64,000 bases of DNA from JAOUEA01 sp963762075 (GCA_963762075.1 CAVXJC010000002.1:186001-250000), one strand, 5' to 3'; shown: positions 35,901 to 44,725, counted from the first letter of the stretch. A program made the numbers and translations. The notes: generated from the letters alone by a model not told the origin.

Positions 35901-38240
35901 ATGGCCACCGAGACGAGCTCGTCGAAGCTGCTGATCGGGGGGCTTCGGCCCGCCGACCCGTTCCTCGAGACCTATCGCGTGAGGCCCGGTGGCGCCACCG
36001 TCGTGGCGCTCGGCCCCGACGACCGCATCACGATCACGGACGTCGACGGTGGCCAACCCGCCGAGGTCACCGCCCTGGCACCCGACGGCGCTCCCGCCGA
36101 GGCCGCGCTCGGAGCGGCCGCCGACGCGCCGGCCACCGTGCTCCGAGCGCTCGTGGCGTCGGCGGCCGCGGGGGCGAGTGACGTGGTCACCGACCTCGCC
36201 CGCCGAGGTCTGGACCCCACGAACGCCATGGCCACCCGACTCTTCGACGAGTGGGGCGCCGCGGGCGCCTCGACCTCGTTCGTGACCGATCGCGAGGTGG
36301 TCGTGGTGGTGGCCGCACCCGCCGGACGCGTCGTCGACGGCGCTCCCCCACCGTCGGATCTCGCCGTCGAGGTTCGCCGCACGGTCGGTCGCGCGCACGA
36401 CGAGATGGAGCTTCCGGCCCCGCTCGCCGAACCCAGACTCGACTTCCGCATCGACAAGGCGACCGCGCTGTCGTACGAGGTCAAGCAGGGCGAGTTCATC
36501 CAGGTGATCGACGTCGAGGGACGGCAGTGCTCGGACTTCCTGGCCTTCCATCGGCGCAAGCTCGACGACGGCATCGAGCGTGGCCTGGACTCGACCGTGA
36601 CCCGTACGCTGATGGGCAACGCGTTCCCGACACCCGGCCTCACCGGGAAGTTCTACGACGCCGACATGGAACCGCTCGTCGAGGTCGTGCGCGACACGGT
36701 CGGTCGCCACGACACGTTCGCCCTCGCGTGCAACGCGAAGTACTACGACGACCTGGGCTACCCCGGGCACGTGAACTGCACCGACAACTTCAACGGCCAG
36801 ATCGAGACCTACGCGATCGCAGCTCGCGCCGGTTGGCCTGCCTTGAACCTGTTCTTCAACACGGGCTTCAGCGCCGACAACATCCTGGTGAGTGACGAGC
36901 CGTGGTCGCGCCCCGGGGACTACGTGTTGATGCGCGCGATGACCGACCTCGTCTGTGCGTCGTCGGCATGCCCTGACGACGTCGATCCCGCGAACGCATG
37001 GGATCCGACCGACGTGCACGTGCGGGTCTACAGCCCGGAGCAGAGGTTCTCGACCGCGATCGCGCGGCGGGTCACTCCCGACGCCGAACCGGTGCTCACG
37101 AAGAAGACCGCGTTCCAGCCGAGCTGGGAGACGCTCACCCGCAACACGACCGAATACGCCGGTTACTGGCTGCCGAGCCACTTCAACGGCGAGGGTGCTG
37201 TGGCCGAGTACTGGGCATGTCGCGAGAAGGCCGCGGTCATGGACCTCTCGCCGCTGCGTAAGTTCGAGGTGCTCGGCCCCGACGCCGAGGCGCTCACCCA
37301 GGCCGTGATCACCCGTGATGCGCGTCGGCTGTCGACAGGCCAGGTCGTGTACACGGCGATCTGCAACGACCACGGGGGGATGATCGACGAGTGCACCGTC
37401 TTCCGGCTCGGTCAGGACAACTTCCGATTCGTGGCCGGCGACGATCACGTGGGCCTCTGGCTGAAGGAGCAGGCCGATCGTCTCGGGCTCGCCAAGGTGC
37501 ACGTGAAGCCGTCGATCGACGAGCTCCACAACATCGCGGTGCAGGGGCCGAACAGCCGCGATATCCTCAGCCGGTTCGTCTGGACGCCCGCAACCCAGCC
37601 TTCGATCGACGAGCTCAGCTGGTTCCGGTTCCTCGTCGGTCGAATCGACGAGGGGCAGGGCACCCCGATCGTGGTTTCTCGCACCGGATACACCGGCGAG
37701 CTCGGCTATGAGATCTTCTGCCACCCGAGCGACGGCGCGGCGGTGTGGGACGCCGTGTGGGAGGCGGGCCGCGACCTCGGCCTCGCTCCGCTCGGCCTCG
37801 ACGCACTCGACATGGTGCGCATCGAGTCCGGCCTCATCGCCGCCGGCAACGAGTACGACGACCAGATCGACCCGTTCGAGGCAGGCATCGGGTTCACCGT
37901 CGACCTGCGTGGCGACGAGGATTTCGTCGGCCGCAGGGCGCTCGAAGAGCGCCGCACGCATCCTCAGCGGGCGCTCGTCGGCCTGGAGCTCGAAGGCAAC
38001 GAAGCGGCCGCGCACGGCGACCCCGTGTACATCGACCGCCAGCAGGTCGGGGTCGTCACGAGCGGCGTGCGCTCACCCGTGCTCAAGAAGAACATCGCCC
38101 TCGCGCGCGTGATGACACCGCACACCGACCTCGGCAGCGCCCTCGAGGTAGGCAAGCTCGACGGCTTGCAGAAGCGTATCGCCGCTGAGGTCGTACGCTT
38201 CCCCTTCTACGATCCCGACAAGTCCCGCCCCCGCTCGTAG
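35901..38240 (+). CDS. DUF1989-aminomethyltransferase (GcvT) fusion
   Basis: 779 residues. The first 175 residues open with RVRPGGATVVALGPDDRITI, which looks like a degenerate copy of the DUF1989 entrance. A full DUF1989 domain (about 180-400) follows, with VEGRQCSDF, HVNCTDNFNG and SSACPDDVDPANAW carrying its conserved metal-ligand cysteines. A GcvT domain (about 410-775) has KAAVMDLSPLRKFEV, VYTAICNDHGGMIDECTV and GLIAAGNEYDDQID. GcvT domains move a one-carbon unit to tetrahydrofolate. Linked by 49 bases to the flavoenzyme gene, so probably one transcript. The methyl donor is unknown; dimethylated or quaternary amines are plausible. Confidence 0.85.
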   Translation: MATETSSSKLLIGGLRPADPFLETYRVRPGGATVVALGPDDRITITDVDGGQPAEVTALAPDGAPAEAALGAAADAPATVLRALVASAAAGASDVVTDLARRGLDPTNAMATRLFDEWGAAGASTSFVTDREVVVVVAAPAGRVVDGAPPPSDLAVEVRRTVGRAHDEMELPAPLAEPRLDFRIDKATALSYEVKQGEFIQVIDVEGRQCSDFLAFHRRKLDDGIERGLDSTVTRTLMGNAFPTPGLTGKFYDADMEPLVEVVRDTVGRHDTFALACNAKYYDDLGYPGHVNCTDNFNGQIETYAIAARAGWPALNLFFNTGFSADNILVSDEPWSRPGDYVLMRAMTDLVCASSACPDDVDPANAWDPTDVHVRVYSPEQRFSTAIARRVTPDAEPVLTKKTAFQPSWETLTRNTTEYAGYWLPSHFNGEGAVAEYWACREKAAVMDLSPLRKFEVLGPDAEALTQAVITRDARRLSTGQVVYTAICNDHGGMIDECTVFRLGQDNFRFVAGDDHVGLWLKEQADRLGLAKVHVKPSIDELHNIAVQGPNSRDILSRFVWTPATQPSIDELSWFRFLVGRIDEGQGTPIVVSRTGYTGELGYEIFCHPSDGAAVWDAVWEAGRDLGLAPLGLDALDMVRIESGLIAAGNEYDDQIDPFEAGIGFTVDLRGDEDFVGRRALEERRTHPQRALVGLELEGNEAAAHGDPVYIDRQQVGVVTSGVRSPVLKKNIALARVMTPHTDLGSALEVGKLDGLQKRIAAEVVRFPFYDPDKSRPRS

Positions 38241-38247
38241 TCGCGTG

Positions 38248-39123
38248 ATGAGCGACGTCGTCCATGCGTTCACCGCTCAACAGGTCGAGGATTTCCACCG
38301 TGATGGATTCCTGGTCGTCGAAGAAGGCCTGATCTCCGAGCCCGCGCTCGAACGGCTCCGCTCGCGCTACGAGAGACTCTTCGAGGGCGACTACGAGACA
38401 GGCATCGCACCCGACGAGGTCAACTGGAAGCCGGGCCGCGACCCCGAAGATCGAACGCGCCAGCTCTGCAACGCCTGGAAGTCCGACACCGTGATCGCGG
38501 CGCAGGTGCTGTCGGAAAGGATCGGGCGGCTCGCGGCGCAGCTCATGGACTACGACGGCGTGCGCATCCTGCAGGACAACGTGCTCTGGAAGCCGCCCGG
38601 CGCGAAGGCGGTCGGCTTCCACCAGGACGGCTCGTACGCCGACTACCTCGTGCCGCCGGAGATGGTCACCTGTTGGATGACGCTGCACGAGACCGCCGAC
38701 GACGCCGGTCCGATCGCCTACGTTCGCGGCTCGAACCACTGGGGCGTGTCGCCGCCCGCCCGCACCGCGTTCCACGCGCCCGACGACTGGCTCGCGGGTG
38801 CGCGCGAAGCGGCTCCACCCGGCGCCGAGCTCGACGTCGTGCCCGTGGTCGTGAAGGCGGGCGGTGGCGCGTTCCACCACAACGCGACCTGGCACGGCTC
38901 GGAGCCGAACCGCAACTCGACCGTGGCGCGCATGGGGCTCGTCTCGCACATGCTGCCGGCCGAGGCTCGCTTCCACGAGACCAACGTCGACCTCAATTAC
39001 TCGCGCTACCGTCGACACGACGACACGACGATGGACGAGTCGTTCTTCCCCGTCATGTGGAAGCCCGACGGCTCCCGCACGCCCTGGCTCGCAGAGCTCC
39101 CCGATATCGATGCGGTAGTCTGA
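38248..39123 (+). CDS. Phytanoyl-CoA dioxygenase-family Fe(II)/2-oxoglutarate oxygenase
   Basis: 291 residues. The iron facial triad is visible as His-x-Asp in GFHQDGSY and the distal His in FHHNATWHGSEPNRN, with a following Arg available for 2-oxoglutarate. Many relatives hydroxylate N-methyl or alkyl groups of small amines and betaines. ATG at 38248 is 8 bases after the stop of the GcvT fusion gene, so they are likely cotranscribed. Its role in the island is probably an initial hydroxylation that triggers demethylation; this is inference. Confidence 0.85.
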   Translation: MSDVVHAFTAQQVEDFHRDGFLVVEEGLISEPALERLRSRYERLFEGDYETGIAPDEVNWKPGRDPEDRTRQLCNAWKSDTVIAAQVLSERIGRLAAQLMDYDGVRILQDNVLWKPPGAKAVGFHQDGSYADYLVPPEMVTCWMTLHETADDAGPIAYVRGSNHWGVSPPARTAFHAPDDWLAGAREAAPPGAELDVVPVVVKAGGGAFHHNATWHGSEPNRNSTVARMGLVSHMLPAEARFHETNVDLNYSRYRRHDDTTMDESFFPVMWKPDGSRTPWLAELPDIDAVV

Positions 39124-39129
39124 ACGGGA

Positions 39130-40125
39130 CTAGTCGCGACGGAGGCGGTTCGCGAGGATCTCGAGCATCGCCCAGGCTGCGCCTGGGTGCGACGCCAGCG
39201 CCTCCCTGATCACGTCGCGCGGGATGGCGAGGCATCTCACCGGTCCGGAGGCGACCACGTCGGCCGAGCGGGTGCCTCCGTCCAGCACGGATACTTCGCC
39301 GAAGAAACTGCCGCTCTCGATCCGGGTGATCTCACGTCCCTCGCGGACCACGACAACCTGCCCCTCGAGCACCACGAACAGCTCGTCGCCGGGATCGCCG
39401 GTGCGGACGATCGTCTCGTCGCCCGCGTAGGACCGTTCCTCACCGGCGTCGACGATCGGGCCGAGCAGCTCGGCGGGCAGCGCCGAGAACACCGGCGTGG
39501 TGCCCACCATGCGCTCGTACCGCCCGCCGTGGAACAGCAGCGGCTGGCCGACGCCATATCGTGCGTACTCCACCCGCCCGAGGAACAGGGAGTGGTCGCC
39601 GCCCCAGTACGACCGGACCACCCGAGCCACGAGGTGTGCCAAGGCTCCCTCCACGACGGGCGTCGCACGCACCTGCACGAACGACGGCTCCTCGATGCTT
39701 CCGCTCCTGCCGGCGAAGCGGTCGGAGAGCGCCTGCTGGTCGTCGGCAAGCACGTTGATGCCGTAGTGCCGGCCCTCGTACAGCAGCTGATGCATCTTCG
39801 ACCGGCGGTCGACGGAGATGACCACGAGCGGCGGCTCGAGCGAGACCGACATGAAGGCGTTGGCAGTCATGCCGTGGACCTGGTCGCCGACCTGGGTCGT
39901 GATGATCGTGACCCCGGTCGCGAACATCCCGAGCGTTCGTCGGAACGCGATCGCCGGATCCTGCCCAGGCTCCCCCGCGATCTCGATGTGCTCTTCCTCG
40001 GGGATGTCGTCGAGGAACGTCTCGCCGATCGCACCGGGCATGACGCTGATCGCCGGCAGACGCAGATCGAACTCCACCGGCACCGGCGTGACCTCGGTCT
40101 CCTCGGTCGCGCCTTCTTCCGGCAC
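39130..40125 (-). CDS. Flavin reductase fused to a cyclic-nucleotide-binding domain
   Basis: 331 residues. After a 55-residue acidic lead comes a flavin-reductase (HpaC/DIM6-NTAB) domain: FRRTLGMFATGVTIITTQVG, MTANAFMSVSLEPPLVVISVD (key part TANAFMSVSLEPPL) and HYGINVLADDQQALSDRFAG. Residues about 215-325 form a CRP-like nucleotide-binding barrel with GDELFVVLEGQV and GSFFGEVSVLDGGTRSADV. It would supply reduced flavin to a partner oxygenase, perhaps the flavoenzyme at 34451-35851, under nucleotide control. Last gene of the minus-strand operon; convergent with the dioxygenase gene, with only a few bases between the stops. Confidence 0.85.
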   Translation of the reverse strand: MPEEGATEETEVTPVPVEFDLRLPAISVMPGAIGETFLDDIPEEEHIEIAGEPGQDPAIAFRRTLGMFATGVTIITTQVGDQVHGMTANAFMSVSLEPPLVVISVDRRSKMHQLLYEGRHYGINVLADDQQALSDRFAGRSGSIEEPSFVQVRATPVVEGALAHLVARVVRSYWGGDHSLFLGRVEYARYGVGQPLLFHGGRYERMVGTTPVFSALPAELLGPIVDAGEERSYAGDETIVRTGDPGDELFVVLEGQVVVVREGREITRIESGSFFGEVSVLDGGTRSADVVASGPVRCLAIPRDVIREALASHPGAAWAMLEILANRLRRD

Positions 40126-40137
40126 GGGCGTTCCTCC

Positions 40138-41472
40138 TCAGCTCCAGGGGTAGGGCGAATTGCTCACCGGATGCAGCTCGCCCGCGGCGAACCGGGCATA
40201 GCGGAACGGCTCGAGCAACGCCTGCGGCTCGCCCATGACTTCCTTGGCCACGAGCGCGCCGACACCGATCATCTTGTAACCGTGGTTCGAGTCGGCGACC
40301 ACGTACACGTTGTCTCGGAACGTGTCGAAGACCGGGAAACTGTCGGGCGTGAACGCGCCGATGCCACCGGTCGGCGCCTTGCGGTACAAGCCTCGCTTGC
40401 CCTCGAATCGCTTGTGGCAGTGGGCGAGCGCAGACGTCCACATCCGCTCGAAGTCCGCCGTCACGACGAACTCGGTCGATCTCTCGCCGTAGGGGTCGAC
40501 GGCCACGTCGTCGGCGGGCTGCTCGACCACCCACGGCATCGCACCACCCTGCACCCCTCCGAAGTTCACGTCGGGCTTGTAGTACACGCCCCAGAGCCGG
40601 TCGGTGACGAGCGACCCGTCGATGTCGTCGATCAGCGGCGCGTCGGTGTCGATGTGCACGACGGGAGGCATGTTGCCGTCGTTGTCGAGCAGGTAGCTCG
40701 GCTCGACGCCGAGCGTGCCTTCCTGCAGACACCAATAGGTCCAGGTGGGCCAGTCGTGGTCGGCGCCGTCGGGGCCGCGCACGACGGTGGTCGAAGGCAG
40801 ATCGAGCATGTGCCAGAAGTCGCGAACCCACGGGCCGGCGGCCACGATCACGGTATCGCAGGCGATGTCGCCCTGGTCCGTCTGCACCTTCGTGACGGCG
40901 CCGCCGATGACCTCGAGACCAGTGACGGCCACCGGCGCGAGGAGTCGCACGCCGAGCGCTTCGGATTTGCCCCTCAGGCCCAGCATCGAGGGCATGTTCT
41001 CCGCGTAGCCACCCTGACGTTCGTGGAGCACCACGGTGACGTTCTTCGCCTGCCAGTCGGAGAAGATGCCTTCCATGTGACGGCGGCAGTCGTCCTCGCC
41101 CTCGATCAGATCCGAGCGGTATCCGATCGCCCGCTGCTCGGCGTGGATCTGGGCGACGTCGGCGGCCATCACGTCGGGCGCGATCTGCAGGTACCCGACG
41201 CCGTGATAGTGGAACGTCTCAGGATCGGATTCCCATATCGAGACGGAGTGCGCCATGAGCTCGCGCATCGCCGGCTGGAAGTAATTGTTGCGGATCACTC
41301 CGCACGCGATGCCCGACGGCCCTGCCCCGACGCCGGTCTTGTCGAGCACGACGACGTCGTCGCCCGAACCACGGCCAGTGGCCTCGAGCTCATTCGCCAG
41401 GTGCCATGCGGTCGATAGCCCGTGCACGCCCGCGCCGATCACCACGTAGCGGGCAGATTCAGGAAGCGACAT
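40138..41472 (-). CDS. DAO-family FAD-dependent amine oxidoreductase
   Basis: 444 residues. GAGVHG at about 13-18 binds FAD; the later segment CGVIRNNYFQPAMREL parallels the IIRANYRTPEG stretch of the SoxB-like protein, placing it nearer to sarcosine/dimethylglycine-type enzymes than to DadA. C-terminal NHGYKMIGVGALVAKEVMG is the flavin-closing segment. It could oxidise an N-methyl or gamma-glutamyl-amine intermediate, as PuuB does. The start overlaps the stop of the PuuD-VOC gene by 14 bases, so they are one operon. Confidence 0.88.
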   Translation of the reverse strand: MSLPESARYVVIGAGVHGLSTAWHLANELEATGRGSGDDVVVLDKTGVGAGPSGIACGVIRNNYFQPAMRELMAHSVSIWESDPETFHYHGVGYLQIAPDVMAADVAQIHAEQRAIGYRSDLIEGEDDCRRHMEGIFSDWQAKNVTVVLHERQGGYAENMPSMLGLRGKSEALGVRLLAPVAVTGLEVIGGAVTKVQTDQGDIACDTVIVAAGPWVRDFWHMLDLPSTTVVRGPDGADHDWPTWTYWCLQEGTLGVEPSYLLDNDGNMPPVVHIDTDAPLIDDIDGSLVTDRLWGVYYKPDVNFGGVQGGAMPWVVEQPADDVAVDPYGERSTEFVVTADFERMWTSALAHCHKRFEGKRGLYRKAPTGGIGAFTPDSFPVFDTFRDNVYVVADSNHGYKMIGVGALVAKEVMGEPQALLEPFRYARFAAGELHPVSNSPYPWS

Positions 41473-42685
41473 CGGATGGGGTCATCTCCTCGGGCTCGGG
41501 GCGTGCGGGGCAGACACAGAACAGTGTGCCCCAGGGATCGGTCATCGTCGTCCATCCGATGAACCCGTCGTCGGTCTCGTCGACGACCCAGGCCACGCTC
41601 GCGCCCAGGCTCGTCAGACGGTCGACCTCGAGAGCGGGATCATCGACTCGCAGGTCGAGATGCACCGGCGTCTTGCCGCGCGCGACCTCGTCGACCTGCT
41701 GGATCACCAGCCGCGGCCGCGCATCGCCGTTCAGCGGGCCGAGCACCACGTAGGGCGAGCGACCGTGGATGCGGCGATAGCCGAGCGCCCCGGCCCACCA
41801 CGAGGCGACCGCCTCCGCGTCCAGCGCGTCCATCGTCACCTCGACGCTCGGTGTCATCCGGACCGGCGTCCCTTCACGCATCGAACGACGTTCCCGAGCG
41901 GCGTCGACGAACGCACGCCAGATGCCGAGGGTGCGTTCGTCGTGCTGCCATTCCTCGTGCAGCTCCCATTGCACACCGAGCACGAAGGCGGATGCCTGCG
42001 GCATCTCGATCCCCTCGACGGTGCCGTGGGGCGCGAAGGCCGTGGCAACGAGCCCGTCGCCGATCCGGTCGATCGCCTGATGGTGATAGCTGTCGACGTC
42101 GCAGCGATCGCCGAGGTGTTCGGCCAGCAGCGACCCGGTCGCGAGGTCGACCGGGTGCACGGGGTGCGGGGACGGCTCGTCGCCCCTGAGCGTGGCGGCG
42201 ACCAAGGCCCGCCACTCGGGCCATCTGGCGCCCGGATGGTCGGCGCCGCCTTCGGGGAACTCCTCGAGGTCGCCGAAGAGCGTGCCACCGAACGCAACGT
42301 TGATGATCTGGCAGCCGCGGCAGATCCCGAGCAACGGCACGCCCGCGTCGACGGCGAGCCGGGCGTAGTCGAGCTCGATCTCGTCGAGCTTCCACGCCGG
42401 CTCGAGCTGGTTTCGGTGCGGCTCGGTGCGGCCGTACCGCCAGGGCTCGATGTCGCGTCCGCCCGCGATCACCAGCCCGTCGGCGCGACTGATCGCATCA
42501 CGGCGGTCGGCTGTGTCGTCGAGGTAAGGCAACAGGACGGGGAACGCTCCGGCGGCGAGCAGCGGGCGTGGATAGCCCACCCCGTAGTAGTCGCCGTAAT
42601 CGGCGAACCCTTCGGAGATCAGCACCAACGGCCGCGAGCCGTCGGCGCTCATGTCCGTGGATCTCTCCGGCTGGTCGTTCAGCAT
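41459..42685 (-). CDS. PuuD-like gamma-glutamyl hydrolase fused to a VOC domain
   Basis: About 408 residues. The N-terminal 250 are peptidase C26: GGRDIEPWRYGR, the nucleophile elbow LGICRGCQIINVAFGG, and VDSYHHQAI giving the catalytic His. Family members release glutamate from gamma-glutamyl amines, as PuuD does. Residues about 270-395 form a glyoxalase/VOC domain (VTMDALDAEAVASWWAGALGY, DPWGTLFCVCPA), a fusion I do not recall elsewhere. Starts at 42685 (GGTGG upstream) and at 42652 (GGAGAG upstream) are both possible. It sits between a GATase relic and the DAO gene. Confidence 0.8.
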   Translation of the reverse strand: MLNDQPERSTDMSADGSRPLVLISEGFADYGDYYGVGYPRPLLAAGAFPVLLPYLDDTADRRDAISRADGLVIAGGRDIEPWRYGRTEPHRNQLEPAWKLDEIELDYARLAVDAGVPLLGICRGCQIINVAFGGTLFGDLEEFPEGGADHPGARWPEWRALVAATLRGDEPSPHPVHPVDLATGSLLAEHLGDRCDVDSYHHQAIDRIGDGLVATAFAPHGTVEGIEMPQASAFVLGVQWELHEEWQHDERTLGIWRAFVDAARERRSMREGTPVRMTPSVEVTMDALDAEAVASWWAGALGYRRIHGRSPYVVLGPLNGDARPRLVIQQVDEVARGKTPVHLDLRVDDPALEVDRLTSLGASVAWVVDETDDGFIGWTTMTDPWGTLFCVCPARPEPEEMTPSDVAS

Positions 42686-42837
42686 TTTTCCACCGTCGCG
42701 ACGATCGGGTCGAACCTTCCCGGAAAGGCCCCGCCCTCGTCGAGCTCGACCATGGTGTTGGTCGCACCGAGCGGAAGAGCCCGTCCTCGTACACACCGGG
42801 GCTCGCAGGCGATGTGCTGGAAGACCAGGACGTCCAC
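42679..42837 (-). pseudogene. Relic of a class I (GMP-synthase-like) amidotransferase N-terminus
   Basis: From the GTG at 42837 the minus strand reads VDVLVFQHIACEP, then needs a one-base shift to give GVYEDGLFRSV, then shifts back to ATNTMVELDEGGAFPGRFDP before a stop at 42679. This order matches the N-terminal 50 residues of GMP-synthase-like glutamine amidotransferases (VLVFQHIxxExPG...VELDEGExxP...FD). Nothing of the nucleophile domain remains. It begins 5 bases after the 146-residue gene and its stop overlaps the puuD-like start (ATGCTGA). Probably a deletion remnant; sequencing error alone would not explain the missing three quarters. Confidence 0.5.
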
Positions 42838-42842
42838 GAGCC

Positions 42843-43283
42843 TCAGTGCCCGGCGGGCTTCTCCCAGCCCTCGAGCACGGCGGGGCGATAGTCGGTACCC
42901 ACGACGCGCGAGCCTTCGACCCACGAACCGAGCTCGGGCTGGGTGAACTTCGTGTGCCGGGCCTTCAACGAGATGCCGTAGGAGTTGCCGTCGATCAGGT
43001 GCTTCATCAGCAGCTTGCGCGCGATCTCGTCGCCGCGGCCCTCGGGGATCGGGAAGTAGATCTTGAGGAACGAGTTCGAGTATCGATCGAACACGGCCGG
43101 CACGCCGTCTTCTTCGAGCAGGGTGATGTCCTCGAGCCAGTTGAGGTCCTCTCCGGGGGTGAGCGCATCGAGATCGATGTCGTCGAGCAGGGAGATGTCC
43201 TCCTGGTACGGGAAGCGCCGCCCCGCGAGCTCCTCGGCGTCGAGGCCGATCTTCGTGCTCAGGTGCGGTTCTGTCATCGTCAC
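42843..43283 (-). CDS. Conserved-looking small acidic protein of unknown function
   Basis: 146 residues, no signal peptide, membrane helix or cysteine cluster. The first 65 residues are acidic and repetitive in feel (EDISLLDDIDLDALTPGEDL, then LEDITLLEEDG). The second half is more folded: SFLKIYFPIPEGRGDEIARKLL and HLIDGNSYGISLKARHTKF. I do not recognise a domain. It lies 13 bases after the MgsC-like gene and is firmly inside the operon, so it may be an accessory or assembly subunit of the ligase/synthase system. Confidence 0.75.
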   Translation of the reverse strand: MTMTEPHLSTKIGLDAEELAGRRFPYQEDISLLDDIDLDALTPGEDLNWLEDITLLEEDGVPAVFDRYSNSFLKIYFPIPEGRGDEIARKLLMKHLIDGNSYGISLKARHTKFTQPELGSWVEGSRVVGTDYRPAVLEGWEKPAGH

Positions 43284-43296
43284 TCCTCGTGGTCTG

Positions 43297-44712
43297 CTAG
43301 GCAGTGGGCATCTGGCCGGTGTCGGCCACGTACTTCGCCATCATCGACTTGATCTCGTCGAGTGTGCGCTGCTCGGTGACACCCGGGATGTAGTCGGTGC
43401 CGGCGAGCGGCACCTTCGCCATCGCCGAAGCCTCGACCGTGAGCGCGCACAGATCCTCGGGCTCGAGGGAGTGCACGTTGGTCTTGCCGCACGCCCGTGC
43501 CAGCATCTGCAACTCCATCGTCATGGCGGTGAGGAAGTTGTAGACGCGCGTCGCCGCGGACTCGACCTCGAGCCGTTTGCGGAGCTCCGGATCCTGCGTG
43601 GTGATCCCGACCGGACAGCGACCGGTGTGGCAGTGGTAGCACTGACCGGCAGGCACGCCGACCGTTCCCTCGTAGTCGGTGACTCCCGGGATCTCCTTGT
43701 TGCAGTTGAGCGCCATCAGCGCCGAATGCCCGATCGCCACCGCCTTGGCGCCGAGCGCGATGCACTTCGCGACATCGCCGCCGTTCCGGATGCCGCCGGC
43801 AACGATCAGGTCGATCTCGTCGGCCAGACCCACGTCCTCGAGCGCCCGCCTGGCCTCGGGGATCGCCGCCATCAGGGGGATGCCGGTCTCCTCGGTCGCG
43901 ATGTGAGGGCCGGCGCCGGTGGAGCCCTCCGCGCCGTCGAGGTAGATCGTGTCGGGTCCGCACTTCGCGGCCATGCGCACATCGTCGTAGACACGCGCTG
44001 CGCCGAGCTTGAGCTGGATCGGCACCGAGTAGTCGGTCGCCTCGCGGATCTCCTGGATCTTGAGCGAGAGGTCGTCGGGCCCGAGCCAGTCGGGGTGACG
44101 CGCCGGCGAGCGCTGGTCGATGCCTGCCGGCAGCGACCGCATCTCCGCAACCTGCTCGGTCACCTTCTGACCCATCAGGTGCCCGCCGAGCCCGACCTTG
44201 CACCCCTGGCCGATGAAGAACTCGATGCCGTCGGCGAGCATGAGGTGGTGCGGGTTGAACCCGTACCGGCTCTGGATCACCTGGTAGAACCACTTCGTCG
44301 ACAGGTCGCGCTCGGGGGGGATCATGCCGCCTTCCCCCGAACAGGTCGCGGTTCCGGCCATCGATGCGCCCTTGGCGAGCGCCATCTTGGCCTCGAGTGA
44401 CAGGGCGCCGAACGACATGCCCGTGATGTAGATCGGGATGTCGAGCTCGATCGGGTTCTTCGCGAAGCGAGCGCCGAGCACGGTCTTGGTCTCGCATTTC
44501 TCGCGATAGCCCTCGATCACGAACCGGGTCAGCGTGCCGGGCATGAACATCAGCTGATCCCAGTGCGGGATCGGCTTGAACATCGAGAACCCGCGCATGC
44601 GGTAGCGCCCGAGCTCGGACTTCACGTGGATGTCGTTGATGACGTCCTGGGTGAAGATCGGGCTGCGCCCGAGCACGTCTGTCTTCGAGGAAACGTCGAT
44701 CTCGTCAGCCAT
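43297..44712 (-). CDS. mgsC: FMN-binding glutamate synthase-like subunit (MgsC type)
   Basis: 471 residues corresponding to the central FMN domain of glutamate synthase. ITGMSFGALSLEAKMALAKGA and LDGAEGSTGAGPHIATEETG-type loops bind FMN and substrate (key parts MSFGALS, DGAEGSTGAGP), IVAGGIRNGGDVAKCIALGA is the phosphate site, and C358-x2-C361-x4-C366 would hold the [3Fe-4S] cluster. In N-methylglutamate synthase this subunit exchanges the amine onto a glutamate skeleton. The GltB enzyme is split here into three adjacent genes, as in the Mgs/Glx systems. Confidence 0.9.
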   Translation of the reverse strand: MADEIDVSSKTDVLGRSPIFTQDVINDIHVKSELGRYRMRGFSMFKPIPHWDQLMFMPGTLTRFVIEGYREKCETKTVLGARFAKNPIELDIPIYITGMSFGALSLEAKMALAKGASMAGTATCSGEGGMIPPERDLSTKWFYQVIQSRYGFNPHHLMLADGIEFFIGQGCKVGLGGHLMGQKVTEQVAEMRSLPAGIDQRSPARHPDWLGPDDLSLKIQEIREATDYSVPIQLKLGAARVYDDVRMAAKCGPDTIYLDGAEGSTGAGPHIATEETGIPLMAAIPEARRALEDVGLADEIDLIVAGGIRNGGDVAKCIALGAKAVAIGHSALMALNCNKEIPGVTDYEGTVGVPAGQCYHCHTGRCPVGITTQDPELRKRLEVESAATRVYNFLTAMTMELQMLARACGKTNVHSLEPEDLCALTVEASAMAKVPLAGTDYIPGVTEQRTLDEIKSMMAKYVADTGQMPTA

Positions 44713-44725
44713 GTCGCCGCCCCTC

